A stretch of 64,000 nucleotides of DNA, taken from Ornithodoros turicata. Taxonomy: Eukaryota; Arthropoda; Arachnida; Ixodida; Argasidae. Location: contig NC_088202.1 in NCBI RefSeq assembly GCF_037126465.1, positions 131,454,123 to 131,518,122 of the forward strand. The letters run 5' to 3'. The translations under genes were made by a program, and so were the position numbers. How positions within the stretch are numbered: the first letter of the stretch is position 1; every line of letters starts with the position of its first letter. Positions 1 to 10,993 of the stretch are shown piece after piece. The notes below the pieces were generated by a model that had not been told where the DNA came from, made no database searches, and saw only the letters and a program-made list of their open reading frames with translations.

Positions 1-432
1 CGTTTTTTCGCCGGTGTTAGGCCTAGTGAACACAGCGATCACAGCGAAATCACAACAAAAACGTCACTTTGCTGTACAATCTTATATTTAATTACTGGAT
101 TTCATGGATATAAACATTCTTGCCTTTCTTATTCCAACTATTCGTGTAGATTTGCTTAAAAATCGTACGGACGACAGAATGTGTCCCAGCAGGTGCTTCT
201 GTAGGCAGCGGTAAATGACGGAAGCAGACGACAATTCCCAACGTGTCTTACCCACCCTAGGTTGCATTCATCAAATTTGCACCAAAAATCCACTAGTTTT
301 GCACATTGCGGGAGGTACCCATTTCAATCCCATCCAATCCACTTGCCACCCAAACACCCAAAATGGTGTTGCTCATGTTGGATAGAGGGAACTCTAGTGA
401 GGATAGGTTGAGTGATAGCGCCCCATATTTCG
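1..432 (-). mobile_element. truncated TTAA-type element, copy 1
   Basis: This segment is the inverse of 50425-50850, with many substitutions. The complete copy has terminal inverted repeats; this one runs off the window edge and lacks about 90 bases at its other end, where the Penelope-like fragment begins. Confidence 0.7.
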
Positions 433-463
433 AGATTCCATTCCATTTCCAGACTCCAATACA

Positions 464-706
464 ATGAGAAAAAGATTTTACGGCCACAAATTTGATATCC
501 TAAATGCCCGCCAAACTCCTGTCGCCATCCATTTCAATCAACCTAATCACGATTTTGAAACTGATTTGAAAATTATATTGCTAGAATCTGGGTTCCGCAC
601 AGACATTAAACGTAAGAATAGGGAGTCCTACTTAATTTCGCAATTTAAGTGTCTCACACCAAATGGTCGGAATCTTAGTCCTGGCTCGTTATATCCGCTT
701 ATGTAA
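464..706 (+). pseudogene. GIY-YIG endonuclease remnant of a Penelope-like retroelement
   Basis: An 80-codon ORF: KRFYGHKFDI, then TPVAIHFNQPNHDF and KCLTPNGRNL. This is the C-terminal part of the GIY-YIG endonuclease found at the end of Penelope-like polyproteins (GH..DI, TPVAxHFNxxxH, HPNGLN). The reverse transcriptase part is absent, so it is a 3' fragment. The element's 3' tail follows at 960-1160. Confidence 0.7.
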
Positions 707-959
707 ATTTAATAGTTATATATCTATATTTATTTCTGCACAATTCTTGAATCTTCGCTTCAGTCATCGTCTGGCACTCCGTTAGATAATCCGTAACCTT
801 CCCCTTTGTCCATTCTGGGCCACTCGTTTCCCATACTCCTGATCCCCCCTTCCGCGAAAGTGGGTTGGCGAGCCTTTTTGTGCACGATAGCACCTTTTAC
901 TGTTCTTAAATGGTTAGAGGTCACTTATCCGTCTGCCCAGCTATTCATTGTACACAGAC

Positions 960-1160
960 ATGTGGCACCATATCTCCTTCCCCTTCCCTTTCTTTGTACA
1001 GCAGTGTGTTTAGTCGTGTATATGGCTATACTATATATACTTATGTGTGTCACCACTTTACTTGGTACCTGAGGAAGTGTGGACCTCCACGCGAAAGCTC
1101 GTACAAATTAAACTTAAACAAAAATCTTCAGTGTCGGTTTCTGTATTTAGTTATTCGAAG
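960..1160 (+). mobile_element. Penelope-like 3' end, copy 1, with hammerhead-like core
   Basis: Same tail as at 7218-7450 and 15550-15805. It contains CTGAGGA (1069-1075), a hairpin (1077-1092) and GAAA (1093-1096), with GTAC flanks able to pair. Confidence 0.6.
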
Positions 1161-1865
1161 GGTAATTTCGCAGGTTTTCATAAATTTCAATATTTGCGCA
1201 CTCCTACTACTAAGCTAATTAGTTGACACTTCATTGACTGATTTGAGTGATCACAAATGCACGGCTGGTCCTGTTGACTGTTTCTGTTTTATTTGCATGT
1301 TCCAGGGCTGTAGCACCATGAACCTTCTGCACATATTTTGCTTTCTTTGCATAACTGATCTCTCCAACAATAATTTTTTCTGTGGCCAGGATGTGTAAGA
1401 TACAGAGGCTGGTACTTGCTTGAATATCACCTGTATGAAATCATTACTAGTTTCCTTACATTCATAAGGGGATTGTAGAGTGAATGGCAAGCCTATAGGA
1501 ACTGTATGTTCATGTTTGTGTGGTCTTTGTACTTCAGATATATAGCACCTCTGTTTTATTGTTAGCATTTTTCTAACAATGAATTTCCAAAGATTCCTGA
1601 ACCAATGAAAACTTGAAGAGTGCCTAATCCACCAACAGCTCATGCACCATGTGTTAAGAACACATGCAACTACACTAGCTAGCTACAGCATACACTCCGC
1701 AGTGTGGTGAAACCGAAAAAATGCCACTCGTCAGAGATGCACGGTTGGTGCATCCAGGATGTGTAAAGACAGATGCCAACAGAGGGCGCAGGATGTTTCT
1801 GCACATTACTACTGTTTAAACTAAGCTGCTCAAGAGTTGCTGCCATTCTTCAAACAGGTTTAATA

Positions 1866-2642
1866 CAGTCGCCGACCGATTTTTCAGACCCCGATTTTTC
1901 GGACATGCTCGATTTTTCGGACGCATTCGCGGAACGGCGACGGGCTCCAGAGTTAATGTATAACAATGTCCAAAACTTCATATGCCGCACAGCTTCATCG
2001 CTCGATATTTCGGACACGGTTTGCCCAGACCGCAAGCGTCCGGAGCGGTCGCCAGCCCACCACGTGCGCATGGCGCAATGCGAAGGTCAAAGAAACCAAA
2101 TATAAAAATTGAGGCAAGAAAATAGGCAATGACTGTTCATTTTCCAACACTCTGAGTGAAGGATTCCTGTCGTCGCGCTTCGCGAAGCCGAGCACGTGCT
2201 GTCCGCCCGTGAAGTAAAGCGAGCTTCACCTAAAGCACGCAGGCGTTAGGTGAAGCCGACTTGCGGAATGGTGACGCCTAATGTTGCCAGAAGTTGTCCT
2301 GATCCATTCCCTCCACGTGTTCGGGATATCAATGAATTGCCGTCTCCCCAGCGCATCCGTCAAACTCGGAACTAATGAAGGCGACTGCGGCGCTTTAGCC
2401 CGTATACAATATCACTTCGGGAAGTAACAGCTGTAGAACGTAGGTGTAGATGGAAGTAGAAGCCGATGTTATCAGGCAGAGATGAAAAAAAGACTGCCTG
2501 TTAAGACAGCACCAACAACTTTTTCCAGCCTACTTGTACTTAATGAAGTTGACTTTTGAAGTGAAATTCGATTTTTCGGACTGCTTGATTATTCAGACAT
2601 TTGCGCGATCGCCGCAGAGTCCAAAAAATTGGACAACGACTG
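1866..2642. mobile_element. pogo/Tigger-like non-autonomous element, copy 1
   Basis: Starts TA|CAGTCGCCGACCGATTTTTC and ends GGACAACGACTG. Contains the shared internal block with CGCAAGTCGGCTTCACC-like sequence. One of five copies in the window. Confidence 0.75.
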
Positions 2643-2944
2643 CATAGGTACATCGCTACCACGTGATACCAGCCTGCCAATCTGGGGCGGCTTACCCACT
2701 GTTTACCATAGCAGACGTCTCTGGGCACTGCGATCGCAGAGTCATCGATCTTTGAAATTGATTAATATCAAGAGTACGAAGAACAGAGGTAGAATGGCTT
2801 GTGTGCGTCATCACAAAGCAGGATTCTATGTGGTCATTTTATTTCTTGTTTACGGTCCCTTTAAGTCTCTTATCCGGGATTTTGTCTAACATTGTTCTAA
2901 CGAGAGTGCACGAGTGGCTACAGAGCACATATCTCACTACTCAC

Positions 2945-3043
2945 TTTTCAAGCACCACCCTGACAACAGGCACCTTTACCGGAAACTTGAACTTGTGAAT
3001 GTAGTTCCCTCTATCAGCATTGCTGAAATATTTCAGGGCTTCC
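2945..3043 (-). CDS. ZWILCH: Zwilch exon (EALKYFSNADRGNYIHKFKF), last exon recognised
   Basis: It starts after TTTTGTTTCAG and joins in phase 2 to the previous exon (SGYTR|EALKYF). It aligns with the ICIKYY..HIFQLPV region of vertebrate Zwilch. It ends at GTGAGT, phase 2. The remaining C-terminus (about 60 residues in vertebrates) was not recognised between 1 and 2944 and may lie outside the window. Confidence 0.8.
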
Positions 3044-6000
3044 CTGAAACAAAACCCGACTCTCTAAGTGTAGCACTTCTCTCTCTCTCCCCCCCCCCCC
3101 CCCCCCCCCCCCGACCAATGAAATGCATACCTAGTGTACCCACTGAGGTAGTGAATGGGCAGGTGCAAGTAGGTCTTACACAGCATCACCATGTCCAGGA
3201 CCGCTTGCAGCTTGTACAGCTCGGCCACCGCCACAGCAAGGTCCCCGGGGGACAGAAAGAATGGGTTCAGCTGGTCTGGGCTTGCCAGCTCCAAACCTAC
3301 ATGTAGAAGTCGGAGGCTCGTTACACAAGCCAATGCACCGTTCACTCATATGTCTCAATCATCCATTAGTCCTAATTTCTCAGGTTTGATTAGTTGTTGA
3401 TTAGTCTCTTGAATTCAATTTATCTGTCCTGTTCTTTATTTATTTGTTTATTTATTTGTCTTCTTGTATTGTACATCGTAGCGTTACCTAACTCCTGACT
3501 AGTGCTCCATTGACATTTAGGTACCTTTCATGAAGGATCCTTTAACCAGGATTTTCCCTCTAGTTTTCCTCCAGTTCTACGTTAATTGCACGTAGTATAT
3601 GAACGAATGAAAATAAAATGATTGAGTGACTGATTGAAAATCCATAAGCCAATCACTCCTCCGAGTGGCAACGCGCAAAAATGCAACCGTCACGGTCTCA
3701 CATAGTCTTTCACAGGGGCTCATAAAGGTTGCGTTAAGCCTCAGATCATAACAAAAATTTGTCACAATATGCATAGACCCTGATGTTTTAGGGTTAAACC
3801 CGATATTTCCCTGAATTTGCACCCCGAATTGAGGTTCACCTATCTAGGGTTAAACCCGATTTCTACCTGCAAAACTGGACCCTGGCTAGGCACATCAAGG
3901 CATCGACATACTAGTTTCTCACAAAATACGCGACTGCCCCTTACTTCTGGCCCTCTGGATAAACGGTAACAGTGAACGTTTATTCTACAATAATGCCCCG
4001 ATTTCTCCCCGAACTCAGTTTGATGGTAATTTTTCTGTCCGAATTTGCACGAATTTTTGACATCAATTTATTGACCCGATTTCTACCCCCCCCCCCCCCC
4101 CCCCCCGAGTTTGGAAAAATATAAAACCCGAAAACTTCAGGGTCTAAATATATGCGGCAGCATGTTGACCGTGCTTGGCAAGCGCACACACCTGGGATCA
4201 AAGGACATCCCATGCCATGTGTTACTAACCAACAAAGATGTTGAGGTAGTCTCTTTGTAGTTTCTGTAACCCCAGCTCAGCCAGCATACGCAGTGGTGTG
4301 ATGCCCATCATGGCTGGTTCTGGACGTAACTGCTGGCTCATGTCGCGCAGGATGTTTCCCACCGTAGTCTGGTTCTTGTGGACTATCTAAATTTCGTCCC
4401 AAAGAAATTTGACGTACGAAACATGAGCGATGCGAAACGACTTCATATACCGTAATGACAGGCACGTAACACGCATGCTATATGGTAACACGCAGCTTGG
4501 CCTACAGGCCTGACTTTTTCGGGTTTTATTTTTGGCCAAATTCGGGGGGGGGGGGGGGGGGGGGTAATATCGGGCGGTATTTTTCATTGGAAAATTCGGG
4601 TGTATTCGGATTAAATCCCGTTACGGCACATTCTGTCGTCGGGAATTCGGGTGTATTCGGGTGATTTTTGTTTGTTTAATAAAATTTTGTCTTAACGTGG
4701 ATCTAATGTTTAGCAATGTTATCAAACTTTATTTTAATGCGCGCTTAGGAGTGTGCCACGCGACCCGGATGTTTTCGGGTAGGTTCGGGTTAAACCCGAA
4801 TTTAACAGATTTCGTTTGGGGGGGGGTAAATATCAGGCGGATACGGGTTTAACCCTAAAAAGGCAGGCCCTAGTTATGCGGTTGTTTGCATTGTACGGCT
4901 TGTATACCTGTGGAGTGGGGGGGGGGGGTCAGTGTGCGTCCTGGGACGACTTCAGGGGAAACTATGCCGACATCTGTCTGCAAAGTCTGCCAGAAAACCC
5001 GAGGAAAGCACTCAGAGAAAGCTTCAGACAGCACAGTCGACGGTAAGATTTGAGTTCACCACCTCAGAGTCTTCAACACAACCTTGGCTACCAGCAATGA
5101 GCGGAGCACTTTTACTCGGAAAATTGCATAATTTCTTATTCCCTGCCTCACGATCTGAGATTTGCCGCAGCAGAAAGACTGGGGCCTTAGTCCCAACTCA
5201 AAAAAAGATGAATATTGAAGGTGGTTACATGCACTGGTGTGAATTTGAATTCAAAGTCTTACAGCAAAGGGGGGCAATAGACGCATAGAAAATCGGCAAC
5301 AAGAACACTGATCCTCATCCGATTCCGACATCACGATAGGCATCCCTGGCAGTTAGGCTGCGAAAGAGAGGTCACATGCTTACATGAACCAATGGGGGTG
5401 GCCTCACTTAGCTCTTACTTAGTCGGAGCTGGAGGATAGTATTTCCTCAATATTCTGGTGTGCAATACAATGCGTGGATGATGCAACGAATGACATGCGC
5501 CACAGTGTCAACGAGCCTTTAAAGTAGCACAGAAGTCATTTTTAACACTCGGTTTTCTTCCTATAAAACCGCTAGGTGGGCCAGTAAGATGCACCATGCG
5601 AAGTAATTCACACCACAGAGTCATAATTATCCCAGAAGTTGAATTTAAAGTACGCCGCAAAAAGCGACCGTGCGCAACGGCGGTGAAGAGCAGTACCAGC
5701 CTGTGCTCTGCCTTGAACCTCGCGCTAACGCTATAAAGAGAACGCTCGCTGATTGGTCTACAGAAATGTTGTCTGCTACTCCTCTGTCGTCTGCTACTCG
5801 GCTGTTCGGGGTTCTGAAAAAGCCTCTCTCCTCGCTCGGTAATGATTCGGCCGCTCCTTCTATCCCTAATTCTCCGGAAGAACTTGCAAAACTGGTTTAC
5901 GGCGGCAAAGGGGCAAGGCGCTGACTCCCACCGACTGGCGAACCAGAACGAGTTCTCCTTATGACGTCATCGGTGACGTGGCATCATACCTTCTCCTCCT

Positions 6001-9000
6001 CGTAACACCCGGAGTGGCGAGTTAAGGGTGAAGGCGCGGAGCCATGTTTACGTTAGTTTTTTTCTGAGAAACAAATTGCACACATCAAAACCTTTAGCGC
6101 CATTCAGTAAAATGACACGTAAAAGGACACACACACTTTCATCAGACATCTTAATCTGAAAATTTTTAGGACGGACCACTGTACTCCTTTAAGAAAGACT
6201 TTTCCATTTCCATTTCATTGTGACAACAAACGGACTACATACAAGAGGCCTGCTCTCTCCCGCCTGCACAGATCGAAACACAAGGGTAAGCCCATCTTTC
6301 AGTTCTTGAAATGACGAGCAGCCTGCAAAAAAATCGTGTGCAACATAAGAACAACACTATGTATCCCCCTAGGCCATTCCACATACCTGAGAGAATGTTC
6401 CACATCTCATCAGTGAAGTCTACAATTTGCCGCTTCCCCACCACCACTGTTTCGATGTAGAGGTCGAAGTCAGAGGAATTCCACCCAACGTCCAAGAATG
6501 GAGTTCCCGATTTTCCCCGAAAGCTACCCTTCCGTGTTCCTAACAGGAGCATCACAATGAGAAAGGGCCATGTCCATAGAGGAATCTCTTATGCTGACCT
6601 TTCAGCATGTTCTTCACTTTTTCCAAAAAAGGCGGGCCTGACATGTCGGGTGCCCATATAACTTCTCCCGTCTTCAGACTGTCCACGAGCCTCTGAAAAT
6701 AGGAGAGGTTTGGAGCTGAACACGAGCGTGCCAATCTTTCTCTGAAGCACAGAACGTACAACAAATGGCAAGATTCGTTTGAGACCAGATGGATTTCGAG
6801 TTTGAGCGAAAGTATGTTCCGTGAATAATCTCAAACTGAATTGTAAAAATACATCACAAATTACCTTGTGTTTTGGGGTTTTATGTTTTGCGAAAGTCAG
6901 GTCTTATTTCGGGTGCTGTAAAATCGGGTGGAAAATAAAAAGGGCTTCTTGAATTTAAGATGAACACAGCATGTGAGGTGGCTGCGCAGAATGCACAGTT
7001 CTTAGAATGCTCCGGTATCTGTACAGTCACCGTCCGATTTTCCGGACTCGGCGGGGATCGCGCAAAAGTCGAAATAATCGAGCAGTCCAAAAAACGAATT
7101 TCGCTTCAATATGAACTTTACCAAGCACTAGTAGGCTGGAAAAATTTGTCGATGCTTTCCTAACGTGCTTCCAGCTCTTCCTGATATCAGCTTCCATTTC
7201 CAGAAGCGAAATCTCATCACCATATCTCCTTCCCCTTCCCTTTCTTTGTACAGCAGTATGTTTAGTCATGTATATGTCTATACTATATATACTTATGTGT
7301 GTCACCACTTCACTTTGTACCTGAGGAAGCGTGGACCTCCACGCGAAAGCTTGTACAAATTAAACTTAAACAAAAATCTTCAGTGTCGGTTTCTGCATTT
7401 TGTTTATGTGATCTACAGGACTTGACTCCCCTCTTCGTATACGCCACTGTACAGTGACATAGGCACCGTCGTCATCAAGTCCGCAAGTCGGCTTCACCTA
7501 CCGCATGCGTGCTTTAGGAGAAGCTCGCTTTACAGCGCTCTCGCGCGACCCGCGGGCGGACGTGCTGGGCCTTTTGAATCAAGCCACTGGCCAAAAACAA
7601 AGACGCAAAAGCGTTACGACAGACCTCTTCTACTCAGAGGAATGGAAAATGAACAATCATTCCCAATTTTTTTTTGTCCTCAATATTTTATTTGGTTGAT
7701 TTCTTTTGATACGAATTTTGGATGATACCAATATTTTCCGTCACCCCAAGAGAGAAATTCGCTGGTTGAGCAAACAGAGCCCGAAACATCGAGCGACGGC
7801 ACTGCACGGCGTCCGAAATTTTGGACGTTCTTATACATCAACTCTATGGGACCCGCAGCCGTTCCGTGAACGAGTCCGAATAATCGAGCACGTCCGAAAA
7901 ATCGGTCGGCGACTGTATTGGAGCCTGAATCTGTACTTTTGCAAGTTAGTTGTCGGGTTTTTTTGGTTTTACCCGAAGTGATGATTTACTTAGTTTATCC
8001 CCAAAACACAAGGCTCTATGTACACTTCACTAAAAAAATTCCCAAAGGTCCTTGCAAAACTGAAGACACATCACCTTTAAGATTGAGAGTTCTTTATATA
8101 TACATCTCGTTGGACTGCGGTCGTTTCCTGGCAGAATCTGGATTGTCTGTAACACAGCATCACGTTACGTTCACTCACAAGAACGATATTCATGAATCAA
8201 AAGTGATGCATATTGTAGGCATACACAAGGAGCAGAAGATAGGTACTGTAAAAGCAGTAATTTTTGCAAATAGCTATTTTCCCACGAGGTTAAGGTCCCG
8301 CAAAATAATGATAACAATGAGTGGAAATTATAGAAAAATTGTAATTTGCAACAAGTGAGTTTGACAAAGTCAAAACTGAACTACGGATTGCAATTTATTG
8401 CGCAACTGGTATTTTAGTACACATTTAGCAAACTTTGGCAACGTTTACGGTACTGGAGATCAATTCCAAACCCATTCGAACATCACCTCGTCATTCCGCC
8501 CTCGTTGTCAACTCAACAATCCAGGCTTGATTGTCAACGTCAAGTTCACCAAAGGAGGGTTTCACCGCATGTGGGTGTTCAAGAAGTAGATTGGAGAAAG
8601 GTAACCAGCGGTAAAAAACGGGACAAAAGAAGTAGAAGACACATGGACGCTGGACTAGCAACAATTGTTTAGGCCACAGCCAGACAGAAGTAGAGACAAT
8701 TTCTTGATATGTATCCTGGTAAAGCCTGAGACTTTCAGCATTCAGACACCTATAAGCTCCATGATACAACCGCAGAGGATATGCATAGCAGAATTAAAGT
8801 CACACGAAATATTACATAAAATTTATATAGTGAAATATTCCCAGCTCTTGCAAAACAAATTCACAAAATTGTTAAAGGAGAATAGAAATGGCATTTCAGA
8901 CTGCTCAAAGCCATGCTACTCAAAGACTGTTCGAAATAGCATTGTCACTGTATTGCAATGCCTCTACGTCATAAGTAGGGAGCGACGTTTTCGGGTTAAA

Positions 9001-10993
9001 CCCGTTTCCGCCCGGTTATTCCCCCCCGAACTGACCTCCGACCAATTCGGGTTAAACCCGATTTCTCCCCGAATTCCAGTCACTGTGAAACCCTCAAGTG
9101 ACACTGAAGACGAACAAAGGTAACACATGTAAAGATGGCTCACTTACGTTCCCGGCAATATACCCATGTGTGTCAGCACTCCCAAGCAGAACAATATCTT
9201 GGCCCAATACTGGACTGATATTGGCAATGTCGGCCCAATATTTGGCCAAGGTGCTGTTTATGCCTTCGGGGATTAGTGCTGGTAGGGTACCCCCCCTCAC
9301 ATACATACACACAAAAAAAAGAAGAAAAAGATTAGGAAAGGTCTTAATAGACAAGATGAGAAACGAAACACCCGATAACACTCGAAGGCACAATTATTGC
9401 CCGATTTCTCCCCGAATTACTTCAACCTCCTGACGTATGATTGTCAGCTGCACAAAACTAGGAATGTGCACGTGCAGCTAAAACGTCTGCTGTGTACTAC
9501 GTGCCAAATGTGTTTGCATTCCTTGCAGAAAACATTGCGCACTGATCGGATGTTCCACCGCAACTGGAAACAGATTTTGTTTTGGCCTTGCACTGCTCCT
9601 TTTTAAGATTGCAAAATCAACCACTTTTTTTTACAGTATCTAAACGATTCACATGTACTCACAAGGTTACAAGTTGAATCTGCCAGCGGGGGCTGGAGCA
9701 GGGTCGTTGCTTTGTTCCATGAGCATTCAAGCATCATTATTTCTTCGCTGCTCACCCTCATCATCGGGTCATAGTGTTGGAGGACATCATATTTGGCATG
9801 AACGTGCATTGTCGTCTGTGGAAGGAATATTAAAGCAAAAATCTTACACTGCCTCACACTGACCCATCTGCAGCACTGTGGCACTCACGTGAGAATGAGA
9901 CTGGGACAATCCCCAGAAGTGTTTCCTCTGGATGCAGCCATAGGTAGGGAGATCTTCTTTGCTTTCAATGGGACCTGTGCCAAGGACATAATGTTGCAGT
10001 CCTCGCTTTGGCATTGAAGAAATGCAGGCCGTTCTTGCACACGTAAAGAAATGGTAGGCACACCTCTGCAAGTGACTATAGCTCGGGAGCAGGCTCCGCC
10101 TCCTTTGTGGTAACCCAGGAATGCAGTATATTGAGGGTCCGTCCCATCACAAGCCACCCATACTGGGTCGATTTCGGTTGCGTATCCGCACACGCCAAGC
10201 ATACTGACCACAGCATTTAGTACTGTCCTGGAATAGATGTACTAAAGCCTGTATTGTTTGAACGTGAGCACCTCTGGATACACTGCAAGCAAGTTCTTTT
10301 TATATATCCTTGGAAAAGTGACAAAAAAAAAAGCAGAGCACCTGCAATCAGGCACACTGCCATTTCTGCATGTTGCTTTGCTGTACGTCGTAAAGCATGA
10401 ATTCAATACAAGGTGCTGCTACAAATGCACTACCTTGCTTCATCGGCAGGAAGAGCACGCAGCTTATCCCTCACGGATGACTCTGAGTTTTTGCTGGCGT
10501 CTTCGTACGGTGGCGATTCCATCAGTGAAAAGCTTTTCGATTCCATTGGCCACTCAAGAGGGCACCCCGTGAGTTCCAGCTCACACTCGGAATCAGAAAC
10601 ATCGTCAATGAACAACGTCGATGACTCAGATTTCGACCTAGACATTAGCCTTGACTGTTGCTGAAAGGTCCAATTGTAACAATGTTATCGCGTACACATG
10701 TTAAGTTAAATGTAGAGGAGAATGGAAGAACAACTTTATTTGCCTCTTGGTAAGGACGGAGGACACACCTGACAACGTTGCACAAGGATGGATTTATCAG
10801 GTAGCTCTAGCTTCAGCAGTAATGGGTTTGACATAACTGCCTGCTCGATCTCGTATTTCTAGTAGACAAAACCAGTATGCATGATGACAGCAGTAATGAC
10901 TTGTTCGCGCGCCGCTTCGGCATTCGTTAATGCAACGACCTTACTTACGTTCGAGTAGGGGACAGCTTTTCCATCCCATGAATCACTCATCAT
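2945..10993 (-). CDS. ZWILCH: Zwilch kinetochore protein gene (multi-exon, 3' end not found)
   Basis: Zwilch is a subunit of the Rod-Zw10-Zwilch complex, which recruits dynein and Mad1/Mad2 to unattached kinetochores. Nine coding exons were placed from reading frame and splice sites. Diagnostic matches to the animal family, in order, are LPADEAR followed by PVWVACDGTDP, the block AKYDVLQHY with ECSWN, RLVDSLKTGEVIW, SSDFDLYIE, then PLRMLAELGLQKL with RDYLNIF and ELASPDQLNPFF. These follow the order of the vertebrate protein. Missing are a segment between 9663 and 6692, a short segment between 6387 and 4386, and the C-terminal exon after 2945. There is also a frame change inside exon 4. The gene lies downstream of USP8 on the same strand. 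The identification rests on remembered family similarity, not on a search. Confidence 0.88.
3131..3296 (-). CDS. ZWILCH: Zwilch exon (ELASPDQLNPFF)
   Basis: It begins after CTACATGTAG and joins in phase 1 (FVG|LELASPDQ). It contains SPGDLAVAVAELYKLQ and LPIHYLSGYT, and ends at a GTATGC donor, phase 2. The 87-base intron that follows carries a run of more than 20 G on the coding strand. Confidence 0.87.
3774..4146. mobile_element. hAT-like element, TAGACCC variant
   Basis: TAGACCCTGATGTTTTAGGG to CCCGAAAACTTCAGGGTCTA, with a run of about 20 C near 4087. In a Zwilch intron. Confidence 0.75.
4230..4386 (-). CDS. ZWILCH: Zwilch exon (LAELGLQKLQRDYLNIF)
   Basis: Fifty-two codons plus one base, ending at GTTAGT. 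It encodes IVHKNQTTVGN, then ITPLRMLAELGLQKLQRDY, one of the best conserved stretches of the family. It starts in phase 0 while the preceding known exon ends in phase 1, so a short exon of length 2 modulo 3 (vertebrate ISYQDLVKC region) should lie between 6387 and 4386; it was not seen. Confidence 0.87.
4503..4872. mobile_element. hAT-like element of the TAGGGCC family with G-run
   Basis: GGCCTGACTTTTTCGGG to AAAAGGCAGGCCCTA. The internal GGGGGG has expanded to about 21 G near 4543-4564. In a Zwilch intron. Confidence 0.8.
4935..5090 (+). repeat. second SINE-like family, copy 2
   Basis: GTGCGTCCTGGGACGACTTC, then GCCGACATCTGTCTG and CACCACCTCAGAGTC; diverged from copy 1. In a Z​wilch intron. 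Confidence 0.6.
6387..6539 (-). CDS. ZWILCH: Zwilch exon (SSDFDLYIE)
   Basis: It begins after CTCCTGTTAG and joins in phase 1 to the previous exon, giving GTRKGSFRGKSGTPFLDV. It continues through NSSDFDLYIE and FTDEMWNILS to a GTATGT donor (phase 1). It matches the SDLDFAEQLW region of the family. Confidence 0.85.
6599..6692 (-). CDS. ZWILCH: Zwilch exon (RLVDSLKTG)
   Basis: Thirty-one codons plus one base, from CTCCTATTTTCAG to a GTCAGC donor. It encodes RLVDSLKTGEVIWAP, matching the helix-turn that contains ADGLRTG in vertebrates. The following intron is only about 59 bases. Confidence 0.82.
7024..7915. mobile_element. pogo/Tigger-like element, copy 2, interrupted
   Basis: Ends CAGTCACCGTCCGATTTTC and CGGTCGGCGACTG between TA dinucleotides. 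A Penelope-like tail (7216-7450) is inserted in it. Confidence 0.8.
7216..7450 (+). mobile_element. Penelope-like 3' end, copy 2, nested in a pogo-like element
   Basis: Nearly identical to copy 1. CTGAGGA at 7321-7327, stem GCGTGG/CCACGC, GAAA at 7345-7348, enclosing arms TTTGTAC (7314-7320) and GTACAAA (7353-7359). It interrupts the pogo-like element 7024-7915. Confidence 0.65.
8980..9430. mobile_element. decayed pieces of the GGGTTAAACCCG element family
   Basis: Scattered TTTTCGGGTTAAACCCG and TTCTCCCCGAATT blocks shared with the hAT-like elements, without recognisable ends. In the Zwilch intron after exon 5. Confidence 0.45.
9663..9815 (-). CDS. ZWILCH: Zwilch exon 5
   Basis: Fifty-one codons, phase 0 at both ends, from a CTTCCACAG acceptor to a GTGAGT donor. 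It contains VHAKYDVLQHYDP and LECSWN, which align with the block after the first domain of the vertebrate protein. The next exon, corresponding to the strand before RLVDSLKTG, was not found between 9663 and 6692. Confidence 0.8.
9889..10227 (-). CDS. ZWILCH: Zwilch exon 4 with internal frame change
   Basis: It starts after TTCCAG, completes the Arg codon from exon 3, and encodes the family signature PVWVACDGTDP followed by AFLGYHKGGG. The beginning and the end (QRKHFWGLSQSHSH, then a GTGAGT donor, phase 0) are in different frames. Either a very short intron is present (for example GTGTGC near 10070 to an AG about 63 bases later), or there is a one-base indel or assembly error. The downstream frame is fixed by exon 5. 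Confidence 0.7.
10434..10660 (-). CDS. ZWILCH: Zwilch exon 3, acidic/serine-rich linker
   Basis: Seventy-five codons plus two bases. It begins after a pyrimidine-rich CTTTCAG acceptor and ends at AAG|GTAGTG, phase 2. It is rich in Ser, Glu and Asp (SKSESS, DSECELEL) and ends with LRALPADEA, which matches the conserved helix before the PxWVxCD motif. Confidence 0.8.
10769..10858 (-). CDS. ZWILCH: Zwilch exon 2
   Basis: Thirty codons (KYEIEQAVMSNP...) between an AG acceptor after CTACT and a GTGTGT donor, phase 0 at both ends. It corresponds to the N-terminal beta segment of the family and joins in frame with exons 1 and 3. Confidence 0.65.
10949..10993 (-). CDS. ZWILCH: Zwilch exon 1 (start codon exon)
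   Basis: Two adjacent ATG codons at 10993 and 10990 open a 15-codon exon (MMSDSWDGK...) ending at a strong GTAAGT donor with phase 0. No TATA box is evident upstream. The start is assigned because the exon joins in phase to the next one; a further upstream exon cannot be excluded. Confidence 0.6.

Noticed and set aside
1251..1643. 130-codon ORF on the minus strand considered as the Zwilch C-terminus
   Set aside because: Its sequence does not resemble the Zwilch C-terminal region and it does not join in phase with the exon ending at 2945.
3064..3345. ORF ending in poly-Gly
   Set aside because: The true Zwilch exon covers only 3131-3296; the poly-Gly is read-through of the intronic G-run.
8491..8769. 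92-codon ORF on the minus strand tested as the missing Zwilch exon
   Set aside because: No match to the expected strand before RLVDSLKTG, and no suitable splice sites in phase.
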